Assembly (NCBI RefSeq): GCF_029227915.1
Contig: NC_079884.1
Location: forward strand, 3,720,001-3,784,000
Length of the DNA stretch: 64,000 bases
Origin: Hydractinia symbiolongicarpus
Lineage: Eukaryota > Cnidaria > Hydrozoa > Anthoathecata > Hydractiniidae
Direction of reading: 5' to 3'
Positions 58,090 to 64,000 of this stretch are shown one piece after another. The notes under the pieces were generated by a model. The model saw nothing but the letters and a program-made list of their open reading frames with translations, did not search any database and had not been told where the DNA came from. Every line of letters starts with the position of its first letter. The first letter of the stretch is position 1. Position numbers and translations under genes: made by a program.

Positions 58090-58170
58090 AACCTCTCGTT
58101 TTCCGGGCGATTACTCTACCGACTGTGCTATCGATCCAATGCTATCTCTCTTGCACATGTAGTAGACGAG
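58090..58170 (-). mobile_element. tRNA-like SINE head, minus strand
   Basis: The minus strand reads ATAGCACAGTCGGTAGAGTA, very close to the A-box region of the SINE at 19363. The B-box half is degraded. Short and old. Confidence 0.45.
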
Positions 58171-61014
58171 GCGAGGATACTACCTCCTTGCGACATGCCT
58201 CTCTACTAAAACAATAGTGATTGAGCTGCATTTTGTTAACTCGTGTTTTTTGAATAGATGGCATACCCAACTGTGAAAAAAGATCCATTGTTCTGATAAC
58301 TCTCCAGAAATTTTAAATGCATATATTTGTGGATCGTAAACATAGATATAAATATATTGTAGTATTTTGTTAAGGTATAAAAGAAACTTTTACACTTCAA
58401 TTGAATACACCTAAATTGTTCTAAAAATCATCCAGCAGATATCAGTTATGTTTGGCTACAAGTAAGACCTGGTCTTGGTTTCTCAAAGAAAGGTTCTATT
58501 GAGGGCTCTATCTTTGCTTCTCCTGTATGGCAATGACTTTGTGGAACTGTGCCCCTGACAAGCTTAAAGCTTGTGTTTGACTATGTCACAACTGTACTAA
58601 AGAACTATTTTCATGCTAACTAATATCAAGACTATAACACCAAATTAAGTATTTTTAAATATCCATCATATCCTTGCCAATTTTAAGAAGTCTTTCCTAA
58701 AAATTAAAACAAAATGCAAACATAGCTTTTGTGTTTAGATTGTTGATTTTTATCATTGTTCCATTGATCTTCTTTCTAAGCATATTGGATTATGTTTTTT
58801 TTAAGGCGTGAGAATAGAAAAAAAATCTTTTTTTTTTTTTTTAAATTTTTTTACAGTGATTGGATGGGAAAAAATCTAATCTTTCTAATGGTGCAAAAAT
58901 ATTTTTTTAAAAAAATGTGTTTACGTTAGGATATTTTCCAAATTCAAATATGAAAAAATTGTCATAAATCAGTTTTTTACTATGTGATAAGTTCAAATAT
59001 TTGTTCACACATAATCTTGGCTATTAATTTTACTACTAAAGGTTAAAATGATAGCGGCTTTTAAGAGAAAAACGATATTTGTATGTAGTTGAAAGATTCT
59101 TTTGAAGATTTTTTACACCATTTCCCATAAGAATATACTTCTTATGGGAAATCAGGTTTTTTGTGTCATCAGGTTTTTTGTGATTTTTGCTTCTACAATT
59201 TGTTTTTGTTTTACCCATACTGGACTGTGTGTGATTGCGAATGTGAGCAAACACGTGGGGCATAAAAAGGTGTTAAAAAAACATGTTAGTTAATGTTACC
59301 AATTATTTATGCAGAAGTATAAGAATTCTGTAAAAAACTTTAAACCTCTTTTTCACAGCGTTCATTTTTGAAGAGAACGTTTAAAACCTCTTTTACAAAA
59401 CTGTAAAGGCTCTGGGGTGGAGAGCACCTCTAGCGTGGGGAAAAATGTTTGATTTAAAAATGATTTTTTATTTTATTTTGTGAGTTTGAGTAGAAGGCGA
59501 GTTATGATGAGTTTTCCGAAGATCAGAGGTTAAAAATTGTGGAAAAAAATATAATGCTAAATATTTCCAAAAGTAAAAAATTGTTTTTAGATTATTGTTT
59601 TGTGATCCCAAAAAAGCAAACAGCAAACATGAGAACTTAGTAGTTCTGTAAATGGGATCTCACTTGTAGGGTAGGGGTTGTTTTTTATTCGTGTCTATTA
59701 AACCTTCAAACTTTATTTTTTCTTAATAATTTTTATACTATTATATAGGAAATCATACAAGCTTTCTAAAAATATATACATTGATGCATCGAAATAAAGT
59801 TTTAATGAATCAATAGCGTTTTAAAATATCACACCTTTTTTCTATACTCATGCCTTAAAGGGAACCCGAGGTATAAAATGATGTTGGACTTGTATTATAG
59901 AGCTTAAAAAGTTAGCTAACAAGTCTTTTTAAATTTTTTAAAAAGCTCTTATCATTCCCAAGTTATGAGTTCATCAGCAAAAAATTAAGAGGCCTGGGAT
60001 AAGCAAGGGAATGTCATTTTGGGAAAAAAATTATGTTAATCAATTAACCTTTATAATATCTATGCATTGATAACGTTTGAATGCACACCCCTTAACAGGT
60101 CTAAATTTACTGATGAAAGGAAATGTCCAAATTTGCTATTACTGAAATATGACATCATAATTCATGCAGCATAATTAAATCTGAAGTTCTTTTAATGTGA
60201 ATATCTTGAGAACGAAAAGAGCTGTTTAAAAAACAACAACAAAAACAGAAGTGTTATATTAACATTTTAATGACTGCTATATGTACCATTGCAATGATTC
60301 TTGGGGTCATGTTGGCTTTTAGAATTGGAATTGGTAACACGCAAGACATTAAGTATACAGGTTAACCATGGTTAAACATGATTTACGAGGTCTAAAAAAT
60401 AATTTAAATGCCTTTTTTAACCATGTGTATAACATGTTTTTGAAGCGTTAAATGGCAACTTGGTTTTCTTTTCCTATTATGGTTAACTGTTACCATGATT
60501 TTATGGTTGACCAACATGGTTAACAGTGACACCACGATTTCACCATCTGACCATCGCCTTACAATATCACAATAACTTTTCACCTCACCATGGTCAGATG
60601 AAAACTTAAAATTTGATAACAGCACTGACCATGGTTTATAACATGGCGCTGCTACATAAATTCATTATTTATTTTAATAAAAAAACAGGATCAAAATTTC
60701 ATAAAATCATTTAAAAGTAAAGTCATTTATTAATAAAAATATATGTATATAGATAGACGTTTTTTCAATTAAGCTTAATCATTTCATCATGGTGTAAAAT
60801 GTTCAGTTTCAGTTGGTACTGCAGTGATTTTTTACATGTGCGATTATATACACATCCTTTTGAGAGTAGCGTTTAAGTGAGGGAAGGTACTTTAACATAT
60901 TACATAGCGAGGTTATTTTTAAACATTTTTTTTCTTTTTTAGGGAGCTATTTAATAACCAAAGTACAACACAATAAATTATTTATTTTTGATTCATTTTT
61001 AATGATACACCGTG

Positions 61015-61203
61015 ATGGCAAACTTGAGTGATACACTAACAATTATCTGCTTCACCATTCTCTCTGTGGTTATATTTGGCACACAACCCGTGGAAGCGTT
61101 TGATGGTGGTGATGCAACAGCATTAATACTTGGATTGTTGATCGGAATTCTTGGAATATGCGCCTGTTTAGGAGCGTATGCAAGGAAGCGAAGTGGACAA
61201 TAG
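61015..61203 (+). CDS. SMIM30: SMIM30-like small integral membrane protein
   Basis: A 62-residue protein. A hydrophobic N-terminus (LTIICFTILSVVIFG) ends in QPVEAF, like a signal peptide. The GDATALILGLLIGILGICAC membrane segment and a basic LGAYARKRSGQ tail follow. The segment GICACLGxYARKRxGQ is the hallmark of vertebrate SMIM30, whose length (about 59) is similar; the vertebrate protein is an ER/membrane micropeptide. The ATG at 61015 is chosen because the codon before it is GTG. The CDS is unspliced, but a TTTTTTAG acceptor at 60935-60942 suggests a 5'-untranslated intron, common for such genes. Confidence 0.82.
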   Translation: MANLSDTLTIICFTILSVVIFGTQPVEAFDGGDATALILGLLIGILGICACLGAYARKRSGQ

Positions 61204-61787
61204 AATTTTCTACCTAGAGGGTGATTTATATTTTGGGATTTATTGTAAATTCTTCGAGTAATAATTTTATATTTCTTTATAACATTTTTGTCGCTTTTTT
61301 TTGTTTGAAACAATATACTTGCTTTGCATAAATTAGTCCTGGATATTTTATGTCTTATAAGCTGTGTCGAATTAATTGAGGTATAATTCGATTTTTTAGC
61401 TATGCTTTTTTGAGGCAAAATTAAATCATGGATTCAAAATTAACTGAAACGAATAATACACCACTGCTAGTGATTTTCAAACCACGGAAGTAGAAATGGA
61501 TTGCCAGAGAACCTTTAAAATTCCTTAAACATCAATATACTTTACATTGCCATGAAACATTGTAAAATGTAAATACACGATACGTACAACATAAATGTTT
61601 TTTTTGTCTTGTACTTCTTTTCTTCTATATAACAGGATAAAAATTATAGCCTTTTAAACAGCACGTGTGATAAAAATTTCCTGGTTGTTATATCAATCGC
61701 GAAATTGACAACATCCTGACCACTTTATCAAATCTTCGTTTTTTCCAATATATCGATAGTTCTATACTCTGTCAATATTTTTTAGAA
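61204..61787. other. SMIM30 3' flank, no other gene seen
   Basis: AT-rich sequence, probably holding the SMIM30 3' untranslated region. Antisense open frames here run through SMIM30 in the opposite direction and show no domain. Confidence 0.45.
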
Positions 61788-63688
61788 ATGCGAACGGCTG
61801 ACCTTATAAAGAAAAGAAGGCAGCGTCTGAGTTTTGATCAAGATGAGCAGCAAGGTTTAGACTTAAACTCGAATCCAGGTGACTACTTTGCCCAAAAAGT
61901 TTTTAGCTACCTTAGTTCTACCTTAAATTTAACTTAAAATAGATCGAACATTCAATTTTCTTCATCTGCCTCTTTTTATCAGTTTTTAATTCGTGCCAAT
62001 GTTATTAGTGGTGTTAAAACTCATAAAAAAACTTCCAAATATACTGATCCTGTTTCTATTCTTATATTCTAAATTCTAGTTTAGTAGTTAGTAGCAGGCA
62101 GGTTTCACGTGTCCTTTAGGGATGTAGGAATATTTAAGATCAAGAATTGGGTCCTGGTCGTTAAAGTGGATATGTTTCTACCACCTTGGTGGCATATACA
62201 CAAAAGAAGCCAAAATAGTAAATAAGCCTTGAAGACTAAAAGTGAGTAACCTTACCTCCCGCGAAAACATTATTTTTCTTTTTTTGAAAAACCCTTATTG
62301 GTTCGTGAGCAAATGACTTGAAAGTTTAGCTAATTATGCGGCATTATGACATTATAATTCGAAACATTATTGCCTGGCAAAGACATGAATAAACTTTTTC
62401 AATTTTGCAGCTCCCAAAGAAAATAATTTATAGCTTTTAATAAATCATTGTTACAAATTCACCATTTTGAACTTTTGAATACGACGATATGGACGAAAAG
62501 ATTGCAGTTTTGGACATCCAAAAGTACACGCAGGTTATGAAATCGTCACACTGCTAAAACAGGTCTTTAAAAGAAATTAATTATAAGCTATTATTATATG
62601 ATTTATTATGCCTTTGTAAAAAACGTGTGTATGCGGAGCTTCACCAGAAAAACCAGAGTTTAACTTTTTTAAAAGAGAGGCGAACAAGAAACTATTTTGT
62701 GGCAGCCAGAAAATAAATTTTAAGCGAGAGAAAAATATATATAGATTTCTAAATCCTAAAATCTGCTAAGATAACTACTATAATACCAAATAGAAAAACT
62801 ATTTCACGACTGACTACCTATATATCTTTCTAACAACATTTTTATAGAAATTCCATGGCTGTATGGGGTGAAAATAAGTAGGTTTTAAATGTACTTTTTC
62901 GTAAACATCAAAAATGACATCCTTTGCTTGAAATAACCATGAGTATTTTACGTACTATAGTAGTAACAGCTTTTTATAACCTTCGTTTAAACTTTTCTGA
63001 ACTAAAGAAATATCCGTCATAACCAACAACAATGTTATTTCATGTTTTGAGTCCCTTTTCCACAATATACTACCAACTTCGAACGATAAAGTTTGTTAAC
63101 ATGAGATGGCGCCAAATTTGAATAAATATACAGACCGGAAACCTTCAATAACAAATCGAACGTGCAATATGGTAGCTTCATCTTTCTTCCTTGGTTTTTT
63201 ACTTCCTTTATCTTTACTCGCTATTGTATTGGCAAGTTAAGTAGTACAAAATAATAAAAATATGTTCTTTACATGTTATTCAACATTTTTGCCATTTTGA
63301 TCTTCAACTTTGTGTACATTGACCCCGTGACCATCACAATAAAAAGAAATATATCCCATTGTTTTTTAATTTAGCCACCCATTTGACAAATGCGTAAAAA
63401 TACTCAATTATAAATAATTCAGCAATAATTTACTACAAACACCCATTTACGCCCCAGGGCGGTAATGTTTTCCTGCAGTGACGCATTTTTGTATGTTCGT
63501 TTAGTCTTGGTACCCTGTGAAATCATTTATTTTGATCTGTATTTTGTTTATGTCAACACGACTACTTTTCTCCATTTCGGTACTTTAGTGTGTCCTAACA
63601 TGGATTGTTTTTTTGTGTAGGCGTGCTGAAGAATGCCACTAGGAAATACACTATCCACCTGGCCTGTATGTGCACAAGAACAGACAGA
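61788..63688 (+). CDS. Unrecognised gene, first two exons (runs off or continues)
   Basis: Exon 61788..61878 follows a TTTTTTAG acceptor. It opens with an ATG, encodes MRTADLIKKRRQRLSFDQDE and a short acidic tail, and ends in phase 1 at GTGACT. Exon 63621..63688 follows a TTTTTTGTGTAG acceptor and continues in the matching phase as GVLKNATRKYTIHLACMCTR, ending in phase 0 at a GTAAAT donor. Phase agreement and good acceptors are the support. I do not recognise the family. Further exons would lie between these or beyond 64000. Confidence 0.42.
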
Positions 63689-64000
63689 GTAAATTATTTT
63701 TGGGAAAAAACTTCAGTCAAAAAATATTAATAATCATAATGTTTTATAACAATTGAGCAAGTAATTTCAGACATTACAATTTTGATTTTGTGCGGGAACT
63801 TTACTCTAAAATTTGTGTATAATTATATAATGGTAAAAAGTGATGAAAGATGTTCTATATCCGGTAAGAAAAATATCCAACCTGCGCGCCAAAACCAAAC
63901 TTACCACAACATGCTTGTCTCAAGTTTGTTTTATAATATCCCAATAATTGAACAAACACTGCATTTGTCGCGTTGCTGAATACAGGCCCATGCCGGAGTC
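63689..64000. other. Window end, nothing assigned
   Basis: Likely intron of the gene starting at 61788. No exon with a convincing acceptor and donor was found. Confidence 0.4.

Larger units (their letters stand above)
55245..61014. other. Intergenic region between NUBPL and SMIM30
   Basis: No convincing gene. It holds a Harbinger-like MITE, a second inverted-repeat unit, a tRNA-like SINE head, a 13-bp hairpin at 59121..59151 (TTTCCCATAAGAA and its complement) and a cluster of ACCATG/GGTTAA motifs at 60360-60650. Open frames here overlap these repeats or are AT-rich noise. Confidence 0.5.

Noticed and set aside
63169-63240. 23-residue frame resembling a signal peptide (MVASSFFLGFLLPLSLL), followed by GCAAGT
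   Set aside because: Could be a first exon with a GC donor, but there is no second exon or other support; too short to call.

Overview
The window is AT-rich DNA from an intron-rich eukaryote. Spliced orthologues of animal genes (a CLIP3/CLIP4-type ankyrin/CAP-Gly protein, the mitochondrial iron-sulfur factor NUBPL, and the micro-membrane protein SMIM30) point to a metazoan. The mix of Harbinger, IS3-like, hAT-like and mini-Helitron elements with tRNA-derived SINEs would suit a cnidarian such as a hydrozoan; that placement is inference.

Layout. 1-7.1 kb: weakly supported minus-strand exons, a 490-bp hAT-like MITE carrying a 53-bp minisatellite, and a possible frameshifted two-membrane-segment protein. 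7.1-13.0 kb: one DNA transposon with a spliced IS3/retroviral-integrase-type transposase (+) and a decaying HECT-domain gene (-) inside the same inverted repeats. 13.2-15.1 kb: a tRNA-derived SINE and non-coding sequence. 15.8-17.1 kb: a two-exon coiled-coil gene of unknown function. 18.1-36.0 kb: a complete CLIP-family gene whose large intron holds a 6.1-kb palindromic Harbinger dimer. 48.7-55.2 kb: a complete 11-exon NUBPL gene on the minus strand, converging on the CLIP locus. 55.9-58.2 kb: MITEs and a SINE. 61.0-61.2 kb: SMIM30. 61.8-63.7 kb: the first exons of an unrecognised plus-strand gene.

The striking structure is at 22.8-49.6 kb. A Harbinger unit (MADF-BESS DNA-binding protein plus HARBI1-type nuclease, both intact) is present as a near-perfect head-to-head palindrome with 3,022-bp arms around a 91-bp hairpin spacer. 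TAA repeats flank it, and a second copy of the 91-bp hairpin follows immediately. A 12,400-bp direct tandem duplication (24771-37170 and 37171-49570, two differences noticed) starts inside one transposase gene and ends inside a NUBPL intron. It copies half of the palindrome, all three CAP-Gly exon sets and the last two NUBPL exons. It leaves one complete CLIP gene, one complete NUBPL gene, a CLIP 3' half lacking ankyrin exons, an orphan NUBPL tail, and a truncated transposase with a stop codon. An assembly artefact has to be excluded first.

Exon structures were derived by hand from GT-AG sites, reading phase and family similarity. They are strong for CLIP and NUBPL and tentative for the terminal unknown genes.
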